Assembly: GCA_934726455.1 (NCBI GenBank)
Contig: CAKVDS010000012.1
Location: forward strand, 1 to 45,687
DNA: 45,687 nucleotides
DNA from: an uncultured Bacteroidales bacterium
GTDB lineage: Bacteria > Bacteroidota > Bacteroidia > Bacteroidales > UBA932
Direction of reading: 5' to 3'
Position numbers and translations under genes: made by a program. Below the pieces are notes generated by a model. The model worked only from the letters and a program-made list of their open reading frames with translations. It ran no database searches and had not been told where the DNA came from. This document shows positions 13,937 through 22,935 of this stretch, piece after piece (position 1 is the stretch's first letter; each line of letters opens with the position of its first letter).

Positions 13937-14521
13937 TCACTTCGCCTCCTTTTTCTTGTCCTCACCGGAGAAGAACTTCCACTGGAAGAGCAGGAGATAG
14001 AAAGCACCTACCGTCACGCAGGAATCAGCAAAATTGAAAACAGGACTGAAGAAGATCACCTTCTCCCCGCTGCGGATGAGCGGGAAATAGAACATGTCCA
14101 CCACCTTTCCGAACATGAACGGGGCATAGCCCCAGATCAGCCCGTAGAAAAGGCAGTCGATGATATTTCCTATCGCCCCGGCCGTGATCAGTGTCAATCC
14201 TACGAGCACTCCGGTCGGCGCAGTCCCTTTCTTGAGCAGCGAATGTATCCACCATATCAGAGCCCCGCTCAGGCAGATACGGAAAAGCGAAAGCAGAAAC
14301 TTCCCCACTGCCCCTCCGAATGCCATACCGAAAGCCATTCCCTCGTTCTCGACAAAGCATATCCGGAACCACTGGCCGATCACATATATCTGCTCCCCCA
14401 GATCCATGTTGGTCTTGACGACCACCTTGATGATCTGGTCAACCACGACAAGCCCGATGCCCAGAAGAAGGAGCCACAACCCCTTCTTCGGACTTCCTGC
14501 AGCCAAACCCTTGGACGACAC
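13937..14521 (-). CDS. lspA: Lipoprotein signal peptidase (SPII)
   Basis: 194 aa, inner-membrane aspartic protease that cleaves prolipoprotein signal peptides. Four membrane segments are visible. Family motifs are VVDQIIK (27-33), FVENEGMAFGM (56-66), GAIGNIID with catalytic Asp122, VVDMFYF, and FNFADSCVTVG with catalytic Asp166. The start is GTG at 14521, sharing one base with the upstream TAG stop (TAGTG), so translation is probably coupled. Third gene of ileS-dksA-like-lspA; ileS-lspA linkage is common in bacteria. Its activity would serve the many lipoproteins encoded in this window. Confidence 0.95.
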   Translation of the reverse strand: MSSKGLAAGSPKKGLWLLLLGIGLVVVDQIIKVVVKTNMDLGEQIYVIGQWFRICFVENEGMAFGMAFGGAVGKFLLSLFRICLSGALIWWIHSLLKKGTAPTGVLVGLTLITAGAIGNIIDCLFYGLIWGYAPFMFGKVVDMFYFPLIRSGEKVIFFSPVFNFADSCVTVGAFYLLLFQWKFFSGEDKKKEAK

Positions 14522-14943
14522 TAATTTTTGCCCTCCTTGGCAAGTTGTTCCTTGGCCTCCACTGTGAGTGTAGCATGAGGCACACGGATAAGTCTCTCTT
14601 TAGGAATGAGTTTCCCGGTGGCACGGCAGATGCCATAAGTCTTGTTCTCGATGCGCGCGAGGGCAGCCTCCAGATTCTTTATGAACTTGTACTGCCTCTG
14701 GGCAAGCTGGCTTGCCTCTTCTTTTGAGCGCTGGTTGGCCCCGTCATCCTCGACAGTCTTGAACGAAGGTGATGTGTCCTCTATATCATTTGTGCCGTTG
14801 TGGAGCACAACCTCACGAAGAGTATTGTACTCGGCTTTGGCCTGGGCAAGTTTTTCCTCGATAATAGCCTTGAACTCCGCCAGTTCCGCATCGGAATAAC
14901 GTGTCTTCTCCGTCAAAGGAGCCTGTTTCTTTTCGTCTGTCAT
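14521..14943 (-). CDS. TraR/DksA-family protein lacking most zinc cysteines
   Basis: 140 aa. The N-terminal half is a predicted coiled coil (residues about 18-100, rich in Glu/Lys/Ala). The C-terminal segment YGICRATGKLIPKERLIRVP is the DksA/TraR zinc-finger region, but only one Cys (106) remains, so it probably does not bind zinc in the C4 manner. DksA-type proteins insert a coiled coil into the RNA polymerase secondary channel; whether this one responds to (p)ppGpp is unknown. It lies seven bases after ileS and overlaps lspA by one base. Cys-poor versions are, to my knowledge, usual in Bacteroidetes. Confidence 0.88.
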   Translation of the reverse strand: MTDEKKQAPLTEKTRYSDAELAEFKAIIEEKLAQAKAEYNTLREVVLHNGTNDIEDTSPSFKTVEDDGANQRSKEEASQLAQRQYKFIKNLEAALARIENKTYGICRATGKLIPKERLIRVPHATLTVEAKEQLAKEGKN

Positions 14944-14950
14944 AATAGGC

Positions 14951-17900
14951 TTATTTTAAATGTTTCTCCACAAATATCTTGATTGAGGCATCGCCCCACT
15001 CAACTTCTGACGCCGCCAGAGGAGCCTCTCCGAGTTTCTTGAGAGAGAGGGACAATGACAGGGTCTGTGCAGCGACATACCCGGAATATTCCTTGAGAGC
15101 ATCGCTTATCTCATCATAAGCGGCACCGTCTGCATAGATCACAGTATCTATCCTGTCTGTCACCTCGAATCCGCTCTCCTTGCGGAGATTCTGGACAGGA
15201 TGGATGAGTTCGCGTGCGACTCCCTCCCTGCGGAGTTCCGGAGTCTGCACAATGTCCAGAGCGACAGTGAGAGTCCCCTCGGTGGCCACGAGCCAGCCCG
15301 GCATGTCCTCGGAGCTGATCTCATAGTCTCCCTTGCCAAGAGTCACATCCCCGCCCGGAAGATGCAGGACATACTCAGCATCAGCACGTTCGATGTCGGC
15401 GATCTGTTCCTGCGACAAGGTGCCGAACGCGGCGGCGATCTCCTTCATCCTCTTGCCGTAGACCTTCCCGAGCGTCTTGAAGTTCGGCTTGATCTTCTTG
15501 GTGATGATGCCGGTAGTGTCATGCAGGAACTCTATCTCCTTGACATTGACTTCAGCGAGGAAAATGTCGCTGACCCTCTGGATGTGCTCTTTGACAGTGT
15601 CGTCAAGCACCGGCACAAGCACCTTGGCGAGAGGCTTGCGGACATTGATGCCCACTTTCTTGCGAAGGGCCAGCACCATAGAGGATGCCTTCTGCGCGAA
15701 ACTCATGCTCTCCTCGAGATCCTTGTCCACCAAAGACTCGTCAGCCGCAGGCATCGTCTCAAAATGCACTGATTCAGAGCCCGGTACAAGATCCGTCCAG
15801 AGCCTGTCCATAAAGAACGGCGCTATAGGAGCCGAGATGAGGGCTACGGTGCGGAGCACCTCATAAAGAGTCTGATACGCGGAAAGCTTGTCCGCTGTCA
15901 TTCCGGAACCCCAGAGGCGCTTCTTGTTGAGACGGATATACCAGTTGCTCAGGTCGTCGCAGACAAAGTCCTGCACAAGACGGCCGGCAGCAGTGAGGTC
16001 ATAATCTTCATAAGCCGCCTCAACCGACTTCACAAGCGTGTTCATGCGGCTGATTATCCACCGGTCGAACATCGGCCTCTCCCCGTAAGGGACCTTCTCC
16101 GCAGACGGGTCGAATTTGTCTATATTGGCGTACAGCGCGAATACGGAATAGGAATTGTACAGCGTGCCGAAGAACTTGCGACGCACCTCCTCCACTCCGG
16201 ATTCGTCAAACTTCAGATTGTCCCACGGCTGGGCGTTGGTGAGCATATACCAGCGCAGCGCGTCAGGGCCGAACTTGTCGAGCGCCTTGAAAGGGTCGAC
16301 AGCATTGCCGAGACGTTTGCTCATCTTGTCCCCGTTCTTGTCGAGCACAAGCCCGTTGGAGATCACTCGGCGGAAAGCAGGGGTTCCGCTTACCATGGTA
16401 TGGATGGCATGCAGGGTGTAGAACCACCCGCGCGTCTGATCCACGCCCTCTGCTATGAAATCAGCCGTACAGCCGAAATCCGGAGTGCCGATGCCGCGCA
16501 GCCCTGTCTGGGCATAAGGCATGGAACCGGAATCGAACCACACGTCGATAAGGTCTGTTTCACGGATCATCTTCTTGCCGGACGGGCTCACAAGGAAGAT
16601 GTTGTCCACATACGGGCGGTGGAGATCTATCTTGTCATAGTTCTCCTTGCTCATGTCTTCCGGGTTGAAGCCCAGGTCGCGGAGAGGATTGGTCTCCATG
16701 ATCCCGGCGGAGACGGCCTTGTCTATTTCCGCGTAAAGTTCCTTGACAGAGCCGATGCAGAGTTCCTCCCGACCGTCCTCAGTGCGCCATATCGGGAGCG
16801 GCGTACCCCAGTAGCGGCTGCGGCTGAGGTTCCAGTCCTGGATGTTCTCCAGCCACTTGCCGAAACGCCCGGTCCCGGTGGAAGCCGGCTTCCAGCTGAT
16901 CCCGTTGTTGAGTTCTATCATCTTGTCCCTCACCGCAGTGGTCTTGATGAACCAGCTGTTGAGCGGATAATACAGCACAGGCTTGTCAGTGCGCCAGCAG
17001 TGTGGATACGAGTGGACTTTCTTCTCGATGCGGAAAGCCTTTCCCTCCATCTTCAACATGACGCAGAGATCCACGTCAAGGGTCGGAGCATCCGCAGGCA
17101 GGGAGTCATCGTAGGCATTCTTGACATAGCGCCCCGCCCACTCCTTATAATCAGGGGAAACCCTCTCGGCCACGTACTTCGGATCCATGTCCTCGATACG
17201 GAAGAAACGTCCCTTGAGGTCAACCTGGGCCTGAGGCGCACCGTCAGCATCGATCACCATGAGCGCCGGCACCCCGGCGGCCTTTGCCACCTTGGCATCA
17301 TCCGCACCGAATGTCGGAGCTATATGGACGATGCCGGTACCCTCCTCAGTGGAGACATAGTCTCCGGAGATGACACGGAAAGCCCCGTCATCAGGACGGA
17401 ACCACGGAATCAGCTGCTCGTAGCGCATACCGACGAGCGTGGATCCCTTGAAACTGCCGGGCAGCACCTCATACGGAATCTTGTCGTTGAAAAGGGATCC
17501 CACCAGAGCTTCGGCCACGATGTATGTGGCAGGCTTGCCGGTGTACGGGTTGGAAGACTTGACCTTGACGTAATCGATGTTCGGGCCCACGCAAAGAGCT
17601 GTATTGGACGGCAGGGTCCACGGGGTGGTGGTCCAGGCGAGGAAATAGAGATCATCCTCCCCAACAACCTTGAACTGCACGGTGCAGGTGGTATCCTTCA
17701 CATCACGGTAACACCCGGGCTGGTTGAGCTCGTGGCTGCTCAGCCCCGTGCCGGCCGCAGGCGAATAAGGCTGGATGCTCTTGCCCTTATACAGCAGACC
17801 CTTGCCGTAAATGTCCTTGAGAAGCCACCAGAGGGTCTCGATGTACCGGTTGTCATAAGTCACATAAGGGTCGTCCATATCGACCCAGTAGCCGATGCGC

Positions 17901-18307
17901 TCAGTGAGAGTGCGCCACTCGGCCGTATATTTCATCACCTCCGCGCGGCAGGTACGGTTGTACTCCTCCACGCTTATCTTCTTGCCGATGTCATCCTTGG
18001 TGATGCCGAGTTTCTTCTCGACACCGAGTTCGACAGGCAACCCGTGCGTGTCCCATCCGGCACGGCGGCGCACCTTATAACCGGCCTGCGTCTTGTAGCG
18101 GCACACGGCATCCTTGATGGAACGGGCCATGACATGGTGAATGCCGGGCATGCCGTTGGCTGAAGGCGGGCCTTCAAAAAATATGAATTCCGGAGCCCCG
18201 TCACGGAGCCGGAGAGATTTGCCGAAGGCATCAATGCCCTTCCATTTCTTCAGGACCTCGTCGGCGGCGGCCACGAGATCAAGTCCGCCATACTCTTTGA
18301 ATATCAT
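14951..18307 (-). CDS. ileS: Isoleucyl-tRNA synthetase
   Basis: 1118 aa class I synthetase charging tRNA-Ile. The HIGH-region is PSANGMPGIHH at residues 48-58, and KMSKR lies near residue 660. The tryptophan-rich CP1 editing region and a C-terminal anticodon-binding domain are present. The length and motif style match the long IleRS form of Bacteroidetes. An in-frame extension to 18502 would overlap the divergent cvpA gene and its promoter and is not IleRS-like, so ATG at 18307 (MIFKEYGGLD) is chosen. A -7-like box (TAACTTTG on the - strand, 18376-18383) lies about 70 bases upstream. First gene of a three-gene operon. Confidence 0.97.
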   Translation of the reverse strand: MIFKEYGGLDLVAAADEVLKKWKGIDAFGKSLRLRDGAPEFIFFEGPPSANGMPGIHHVMARSIKDAVCRYKTQAGYKVRRRAGWDTHGLPVELGVEKKLGITKDDIGKKISVEEYNRTCRAEVMKYTAEWRTLTERIGYWVDMDDPYVTYDNRYIETLWWLLKDIYGKGLLYKGKSIQPYSPAAGTGLSSHELNQPGCYRDVKDTTCTVQFKVVGEDDLYFLAWTTTPWTLPSNTALCVGPNIDYVKVKSSNPYTGKPATYIVAEALVGSLFNDKIPYEVLPGSFKGSTLVGMRYEQLIPWFRPDDGAFRVISGDYVSTEEGTGIVHIAPTFGADDAKVAKAAGVPALMVIDADGAPQAQVDLKGRFFRIEDMDPKYVAERVSPDYKEWAGRYVKNAYDDSLPADAPTLDVDLCVMLKMEGKAFRIEKKVHSYPHCWRTDKPVLYYPLNSWFIKTTAVRDKMIELNNGISWKPASTGTGRFGKWLENIQDWNLSRSRYWGTPLPIWRTEDGREELCIGSVKELYAEIDKAVSAGIMETNPLRDLGFNPEDMSKENYDKIDLHRPYVDNIFLVSPSGKKMIRETDLIDVWFDSGSMPYAQTGLRGIGTPDFGCTADFIAEGVDQTRGWFYTLHAIHTMVSGTPAFRRVISNGLVLDKNGDKMSKRLGNAVDPFKALDKFGPDALRWYMLTNAQPWDNLKFDESGVEEVRRKFFGTLYNSYSVFALYANIDKFDPSAEKVPYGERPMFDRWIISRMNTLVKSVEAAYEDYDLTAAGRLVQDFVCDDLSNWYIRLNKKRLWGSGMTADKLSAYQTLYEVLRTVALISAPIAPFFMDRLWTDLVPGSESVHFETMPAADESLVDKDLEESMSFAQKASSMVLALRKKVGINVRKPLAKVLVPVLDDTVKEHIQRVSDIFLAEVNVKEIEFLHDTTGIITKKIKPNFKTLGKVYGKRMKEIAAAFGTLSQEQIADIERADAEYVLHLPGGDVTLGKGDYEISSEDMPGWLVATEGTLTVALDIVQTPELRREGVARELIHPVQNLRKESGFEVTDRIDTVIYADGAAYDEISDALKEYSGYVAAQTLSLSLSLKKLGEAPLAASEVEWGDASIKIFVEKHLK

Positions 18308-18316
18308 ATTTTTTAC

Positions 18317-18383
18317 TAATTTTGCGTTTACGCTCGTCCGCTCCAGAGGCTTCTGGACGCAGACTGAACAATTTGCAAAGTTA
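18317..18383. promoter_or_regulatory. Divergent promoter region ileS / cvpA
   Basis: TAATTTTG on + (18317-18324) and TAACTTTG on - (18376-18383) match the -7 consensus and face the two genes. A + strand TTTG at 18296-18299 is only 17 bases away, and no clear -33 element is seen for ileS. The assignments are tentative. Confidence 0.4.
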
Positions 18384-18401
18384 AGAAATTGTTTTGAATT
18401 C

Positions 18402-18917
18402 ATGGCTATCATAGATATCGTCCTGCTTATATGCTTCGTCCCCGCTGTCGTATACGGGATCCGCAAGGGTTTCGTCAAGCAGGTGGTCGAACTCGTCTCC
18501 ATAATCGTCGGGGTGTGGGCGGCATTCTATTTCTCATCTTCACTGAGCGTCTGGCTCGCACAGTACATCAGCATCGACAAGGTGATCCTGCACATAGTCA
18601 GTTTCATATTGATCGTCGTGCTGGTGATATTCCTCATGGGACTGCTGGGCTCGCTCCTGACAAGGCTTCTGAAGATAGTGTTTCTCGGGTGGATCAACGG
18701 CCTGCTCGGTCTGGTGATAGGGGTTTTCAAGGTGGCGGTCGTGCTGGGCCTGCTGATAATGCTCTTCGAGAGCGTCAACGCATCGGCCCACATCGTGGAT
18801 CCGTCCAGCCTTGACAACGCCACAGTCTACCACGCCCTGAGGGATCTGGCAGGAAAGATTTTCCCGTACATCAAGAATTATGTGACCGGACTCGGCCAGA
18901 CAGCATATATAATATGA
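18402..18917 (+). CDS. CvpA-family membrane protein
   Basis: 171 aa from ATG at 18402. The N-terminus MAIIDIVLLICFVPAVVYGI and the following RKGFVKQ are characteristic of CvpA. Four membrane segments are visible. The family includes the E. coli colicin V production protein and is linked to envelope homeostasis; the exact role is unsettled. Longer in-frame starts run into ileS on the other strand and are rejected. The stop overlaps the tsaB start (ATGA), so the two are co-translated. Confidence 0.88.
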   Translation: MAIIDIVLLICFVPAVVYGIRKGFVKQVVELVSIIVGVWAAFYFSSSLSVWLAQYISIDKVILHIVSFILIVVLVIFLMGLLGSLLTRLLKIVFLGWINGLLGLVIGVFKVAVVLGLLIMLFESVNASAHIVDPSSLDNATVYHALRDLAGKIFPYIKNYVTGLGQTAYII

Positions 18918-19603
18918 GCAGAATCATACTTATAGAGACCTCTACTTCCCTGTGCTCCGTGGCCCTGGAGCAGGACGGGAAGATCATCGCTTCAAGGGAG
19001 AGCGACGCACCCAGGGCGCATGCCGCCATGACTGCCCCGTTCATAGGACAGGTGCTGGAAGAAAAGGGGCTGACGGTCAAAGACTGCGATGCGGTGTGCG
19101 TCAGCGCCGGTCCAGGCTCCTACACCGGACTCAGAGTCGGGGTATCCACCGCAAAGGGACTGTGCTTTGCAGCCGGGCTTCCGCTTCTGGCCGTCGGGAC
19201 TCTCGACATCCTCGCCAGACAGGCCATGGAAGAAGGCATCCCCGAGAACATCAAGCATATAATCCCCATGGTGGATGCCCGCAGGATGGAAGTCTACACA
19301 GCTGTATTCTCCACTGACGGCAGCCGCCTCACGGAGGTGGAACCCAAGATCGTGGACGGATCCACTTTTGCGGAAACCCTCTCCGAGGGCCCGGCGATCT
19401 TCATAGGAGACGGGGCGGAGAAGTGCAGAGAGGTCATAGGCTCCACCGGATCCGTATTCATCCGGACCTGCCCAAAGGCATCCGCAATGGCCTCCCTCGC
19501 GGAAGAAGCATTCAAGGCGGGCGAGTTCAAGGACTGCGCATACTTCGAGCCGTTCTATCTCAAGCAGTTCATAGCCACGACAAGCAAGAAGAAATTATTC
19601 TGA
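18914..19603 (+). CDS. tsaB: tRNA t6A37 threonylcarbamoyl transferase subunit TsaB
   Basis: 229 aa ASKHA-fold protein. The N-terminal LIETSTSLCSVAL and SAGPGSYTGLRVG (about residues 65-77) are hallmark TsaB motifs. TsaB bridges TsaD and TsaE in making t6A on ANN-decoding tRNAs. It overlaps cvpA by four bases; the next gene starts one base after its stop. Length is normal. Confidence 0.94.
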   Translation: MSRIILIETSTSLCSVALEQDGKIIASRESDAPRAHAAMTAPFIGQVLEEKGLTVKDCDAVCVSAGPGSYTGLRVGVSTAKGLCFAAGLPLLAVGTLDILARQAMEEGIPENIKHIIPMVDARRMEVYTAVFSTDGSRLTEVEPKIVDGSTFAETLSEGPAIFIGDGAEKCREVIGSTGSVFIRTCPKASAMASLAEEAFKAGEFKDCAYFEPFYLKQFIATTSKKKLF

Positions 19604-19604
19604 T

Positions 19605-20027
19605 ATGGAAGGTTTTCTCATAACTATCCTGATGTTCTCCGTCCCGGTGCTGGCGGCGATCATCGACAAGAGACTCAAGGCCGCAAGAAAAGCCAAGCCT
19701 CAGGTATATGCCGAGCCTGTGATATTTGAGGACGAAGAGGAGGAAGAAGAGCCTCAACGCGCGATAACGCGCACAGCGGCTGAAGATCCGTGGAAAACAG
19801 AAGAACAGCCTGCTCCGGAAGCCGCACCCGTACAGATGCCTGTGCAGGCCATGCCGGCTGTCCAGCCGGCCGCAGTGCCGCATCCGGAGCACGTGGACAA
19901 ACCAACCCGCAAGCGCATAACAAAAACACACACAGAGCATTATCCCACAGTGGAAGAAATCCGCCGGGACAAGCGCAAGCTGATCCTATACAAAGAGATA
20001 ATGACCCCTAAATTCGACAGCGAATAA
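19605..20027 (+). CDS. Small membrane-anchored protein, function unknown
   Basis: 140 aa. One N-terminal hydrophobic segment (FLITILMFSVPVLAAIID) is followed by a basic stretch, an acidic run (EDEEEEEEP) and a Pro/Ala/Val-rich linker (about 60-98). The tail YPTVEEIRRDKRKLILYKEI and MTPKFDSE looks structured and amphipathic. It starts one base after tsaB, so it is in that operon. No family recognised. The membrane-linker-tail layout suggests a tethered adaptor; this is inference only. Confidence 0.7.
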   Translation: MEGFLITILMFSVPVLAAIIDKRLKAARKAKPQVYAEPVIFEDEEEEEEPQRAITRTAAEDPWKTEEQPAPEAAPVQMPVQAMPAVQPAAVPHPEHVDKPTRKRITKTHTEHYPTVEEIRRDKRKLILYKEIMTPKFDSE

Positions 20028-20037
20028 GGGTTGAGAA

Positions 20038-20068
20038 TTTGTTTTTAGTTCAGCTTTGACTATCTTTG
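20038..20068 (+). promoter_or_regulatory. greA promoter
   Basis: TTTG (20038-20041), 19 bases, TATCTTTG (20061-20068), a good Bacteroidetes promoter. The leader is about 75 bases. Confidence 0.7.
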
Positions 20069-20147
20069 CAAAAGACAAGAGTTCTGCCTGCACGGCGGGA
20101 CTTCTTGTTATTTTTTTTGACACTTGCTTAATTAACAAACTATTACT

Positions 20148-20618
20148 ATGGCAGAAGTACACTATATGAGCCAGGAAGGGCTCGACAAGATCAAGAAAGA
20201 GCTGGCGGAAGCGCTTGCCCAGAGGCCTGTCATCTCGGCGGCCATCGGCGAGGCCAGGGAAAAGGGAGATCTTTCTGAAAACGCGGAATACGAATCAGCA
20301 CGGGAGGCCCAGGGCCTGCTCGAACTCAAGATAGCCAACCTCCAGAACATGATTGTCAACGCAAAAGTTCTGGACAGCTCCCAGCTCAGCACAGATAAAG
20401 TGCAGATGCTCAACAAGGTCAAGGTCAAGAACCTCAACAACGGCAGGGAGATGGAGTTCACCATCGTGGGCGAGAGCGAGGCCGACTTCTCAAAAGGCAA
20501 GCTCGCCGCCACCACTCCCATCGCAAAAGCCCTGCTCGGACACGGCAAAGGCGAGACGGTGGAGGCCAAGGCCCCGTCAGGCATCATAAAGTTTGAAATT
20601 CTCGACATTTCCCTCTGA
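20148..20618 (+). CDS. greA: Transcription elongation factor GreA
   Basis: 156 aa, normal GreA length. The N-terminal coiled coil carries the tip motif GDLSENAEYESAREAQ with the Asp and Glu residues that rescue stalled RNA polymerase by stimulating transcript cleavage. The C-terminal FKBP-like domain ends in APSGIIKFEILDISL. It has its own promoter and shares one base with the HIT gene (TGATG), so translation is coupled. Confidence 0.95.
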   Translation: MAEVHYMSQEGLDKIKKELAEALAQRPVISAAIGEAREKGDLSENAEYESAREAQGLLELKIANLQNMIVNAKVLDSSQLSTDKVQMLNKVKVKNLNNGREMEFTIVGESEADFSKGKLAATTPIAKALLGHGKGETVEAKAPSGIIKFEILDISL

Positions 20619-21022
20619 TGGCTACTCTCTTCACAAAAATCGCGATGGGGCTCATCCCGTCCTACAAGGTGGCGGAGAACGAGGATTTCTACGCATTCCT
20701 TGACATAAGCCCGCTGACTCTCGGGCACACCCTTGTGATCCCGAAAAAAGTAGAGGACGACTACATCTTCAATCTTGACCCCGTGACTTACCAGGGACTC
20801 TGGGACTTCGCCCGCGAGGTGGCCACCGCCCTCAAGGCGGCGGTGCCGTGCAAACGTGTGGGGGTGGCCGTGCTCGGAATGGAAGTGCCTCACACGCACA
20901 TACACCTCATCCCTCTTCAGACCGAAGGGGACATGGATTTCCGTAAGACCCGCCCTGTCTTCTCAAAAGAAGAGATGCAGAAGACTGCCGATGCGATACT
21001 CGCCGAATATGAGAAATTATAA
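20618..21022 (+). CDS. HIT-family (histidine triad) nucleotide hydrolase
   Basis: 134 aa. The triad HTHIH lies at residues 92-96 and the family-typical GHTLVIPKK at 36-44. HIT proteins hydrolyse nucleoside phosphoramidates or related nucleotides; the exact substrate is unknown. It overlaps greA by one base and the next lipoprotein gene by 14. Confidence 0.92.
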   Translation: MATLFTKIAMGLIPSYKVAENEDFYAFLDISPLTLGHTLVIPKKVEDDYIFNLDPVTYQGLWDFAREVATALKAAVPCKRVGVAVLGMEVPHTHIHLIPLQTEGDMDFRKTRPVFSKEEMQKTADAILAEYEKL

Positions 21023-22115
21023 GATATTCGCCGCAGCCGCTGCGGCATTTGCGCTCGCCTCCTGCGCACAGAAGGCGGACATCAGCGGCAAGATTGAAGG
21101 AGCCGCCGACAGCCGGATAGTCGTAAAACAGTTGGACGTCAATGTCTACACAGTCCTCGACACCATCAGGACCAAGGCGGACGGAACATTCAGATACACC
21201 GTGCCGGTGAAGAAAGGCCAGCCGGAATTCATCTATCTCTTCAAAGGGGACACACGCATAGCGGCCCTGCTTCTCGAGAGCGGAGAGAACGCATCGGTGA
21301 GTGCCGACACGCTCGGCAACTACAGTGTAAAAGGCTCGGAAGGCTCCGTAAAGCTCGCTGAAGTGGACAAGGCCTATGCCGACTTCATCAAGTCCCTGAT
21401 TTCTGCTGGCGACAACGGTCCGGAGATGGCCAAGGCCTACCTTGACCACTATAGGGCCAGTGTAAAGTATGTGATGAGCAACCCGTTCTCCATGACCACT
21501 ATACCTGTGCTGTACGAGACCATCGGAGAGGGCACGCCAGTCTTCAACCAGCCTACGGATGCGCTGTTCTTCCAAGCGGCTGCAGACTCGCTGAAAACCG
21601 TCTATCCAGAGTCCCGGTATGTCAAGGCTCTCGACAAGGAAGCCTCACGCAGGATGAAGATTCTTGAAATCAACGGGATGATCCGCACCGCCGAGCAGCG
21701 CGGATACCCGGACATCACACTTCCTGACATCAACGGCGAAAAGCGCGCCCTCAGTTCTGTAGACGCGAAAGTGGTGATGCTGCATTTCTGGAACGCTGAT
21801 GATGCCGCCCAGAAGATGCTCAACATCGACACCCTCCTCCCCGTATGGAAAGAATACCACAACAGGGGATTCGAAATCTACGCCGTATGCGTATCTCCGG
21901 ACAAAGCCGCCTGGGGCTCAATCGTGAATTCCCAGAAACTCCCTTGGATAAACCTCAACGACGGACTTGGAGCCGCATCTCCGGCAGTGGTCACCTATGG
22001 CGTGACCTCCCTGCCGAATTCGCTGCTGATCATCAACGGAGAGCTCAGCACCGAACCGGTCAAAGGCGCGGCAGGTCTGCGCAAAGTTCTTGACAGAGAG
22101 CTCGGTCGCAAGTAA
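21009..22115 (+). CDS. DUF4369/thioredoxin-like lipoprotein lacking the redox cysteines
   Basis: 368 aa from ATG at 21009, chosen because it gives an SPII signal (MRNYKIFAAAAAAFALASC, Cys19); longer in-frame forms lie inside the HIT gene in another frame. Residues about 22-125 form a DUF4369-like beta domain (ISGKIEGAADSRIVVKQL). The C-terminal part, from about 235, is TlpA/AhpC-like (YPDITLPDINGEKRALSS, then VVMLHFWNADDAAQKML). The position where TlpA proteins carry WCxxC reads WNADDA, so it cannot act as a thiol oxidoreductase in the usual way. Third gene of the greA operon. The 3' end overlaps ribF by 56 bp on the other strand. Confidence 0.85.
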   Translation: MRNYKIFAAAAAAFALASCAQKADISGKIEGAADSRIVVKQLDVNVYTVLDTIRTKADGTFRYTVPVKKGQPEFIYLFKGDTRIAALLLESGENASVSADTLGNYSVKGSEGSVKLAEVDKAYADFIKSLISAGDNGPEMAKAYLDHYRASVKYVMSNPFSMTTIPVLYETIGEGTPVFNQPTDALFFQAAADSLKTVYPESRYVKALDKEASRRMKILEINGMIRTAEQRGYPDITLPDINGEKRALSSVDAKVVMLHFWNADDAAQKMLNIDTLLPVWKEYHNRGFEIYAVCVSPDKAAWGSIVNSQKLPWINLNDGLGAASPAVVTYGVTSLPNSLLIINGELSTEPVKGAAGLRKVLDRELGRK

Positions 22116-22935
22116 GTTGAGCCTTCAGCTCGGCCACAGAATTCAAGCGCTTCCCGTCACGGAGGCGCTTTTTGAATTTGACGGTGATGTCAAGCCCGTA
22201 TATATCCTCCGAAAAGCCGAAGATATTGGTCTCGATGATGTCCCCGACATTCGTCATACCGTAGAAATGACGCCCGAGAGTATCCACCTCCGATAGATAG
22301 ACGCCGCGCATCGGGACAAGTTTGAGCGGCTCATAAAGCTGCATGTTGGCCGTCGGGAATCCTATGGTACGCCCGAGCTGCTTGCCTCCGACCACAACTC
22401 CGCTCACAGGATACTCGTAACCAAGCATCGCCGCCGCATCCTCCACCCGGCCTTCTGACAAAGCCGCGCGTATCTTGGTCGAACTGACTATCAGCCCGCC
22501 GCCGTCAAGACTGGCAGGCGGCACCACAATGACGTCCATTCCGAGCCGGCCGGCCAGTTGCCGGACCTGCTGAGGATCAAGCTGATCTGAGCCGAGCCTG
22601 TTGTCATAGCCGAGAAGCGCGGCTGTGCCGCCGAAACGGTCACGCACGATGCCCCCCAGATATTCCTCAGCCGTCATGGCAGCAAATTCCCTCGTAAAGT
22701 CCAGCACCTCAACCCTGTCCACCCCGAGGGCCTCAAGCATGGCAACCTTTTCGGCAGGTGACGACAGAAGTCTCAGCGTACGTGCATCCTGCTGAAGCAC
22801 AGCCCGCGGATGCGTGGCAAACGTAACGACAATCGCCTCCTCACCCCTTTCACGGGCAGAGGAGACGAGTGCACTTATTACCTGACGGTGCCCAAGATGG
22901 ACACCGTCAAAAAATCCTGTGGCTACTACAGCCAT
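22060..22935 (-). CDS. ribF: Bifunctional riboflavin kinase / FAD synthetase
   Basis: 291 aa. The N-terminal FAD synthetase (adenylyltransferase) domain has GFFDGVHLGH at residues 7-16 and SSTKIRAAL near 152. The C-terminal riboflavin kinase domain has GRTIGFPTANM and the GMTNVGDIIETNIFGF segment. It makes FMN and FAD from riboflavin and ATP. The N-terminus is slightly short but complete at the nucleotide-binding motif. The start overlaps the glgP stop by 10 bases, making it the last gene of the xseA-to-ribF run. Confidence 0.94.
   Translation of the reverse strand: MAVVATGFFDGVHLGHRQVISALVSSARERGEEAIVVTFATHPRAVLQQDARTLRLLSSPAEKVAMLEALGVDRVEVLDFTREFAAMTAEEYLGGIVRDRFGGTAALLGYDNRLGSDQLDPQQVRQLAGRLGMDVIVVPPASLDGGGLIVSSTKIRAALSEGRVEDAAAMLGYEYPVSGVVVGGKQLGRTIGFPTANMQLYEPLKLVPMRGVYLSEVDTLGRHFYGMTNVGDIIETNIFGFSEDIYGLDITVKFKKRLRDGKRLNSVAELKAQLTCDRALCQELCADLPRL
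22141..22178 (+). terminator. Possible terminator of the greA operon, inside ribF
   Basis: AAGCGC (22145-22150) pairs with GCGCTT (22165-22170), followed by a T run (CTTTTTG). Outer ATTCAA/TTGAAT bases extend the stem with a bulge. It sits 26 bases past the stop of the rightward operon, within antisense ribF coding sequence. Confidence 0.4.

Noticed and set aside
16400..18163. Long rightward open frame (587 codons)
   Set aside because: Antisense to ileS, no recognisable domain; a shadow of a GC-rich gene.
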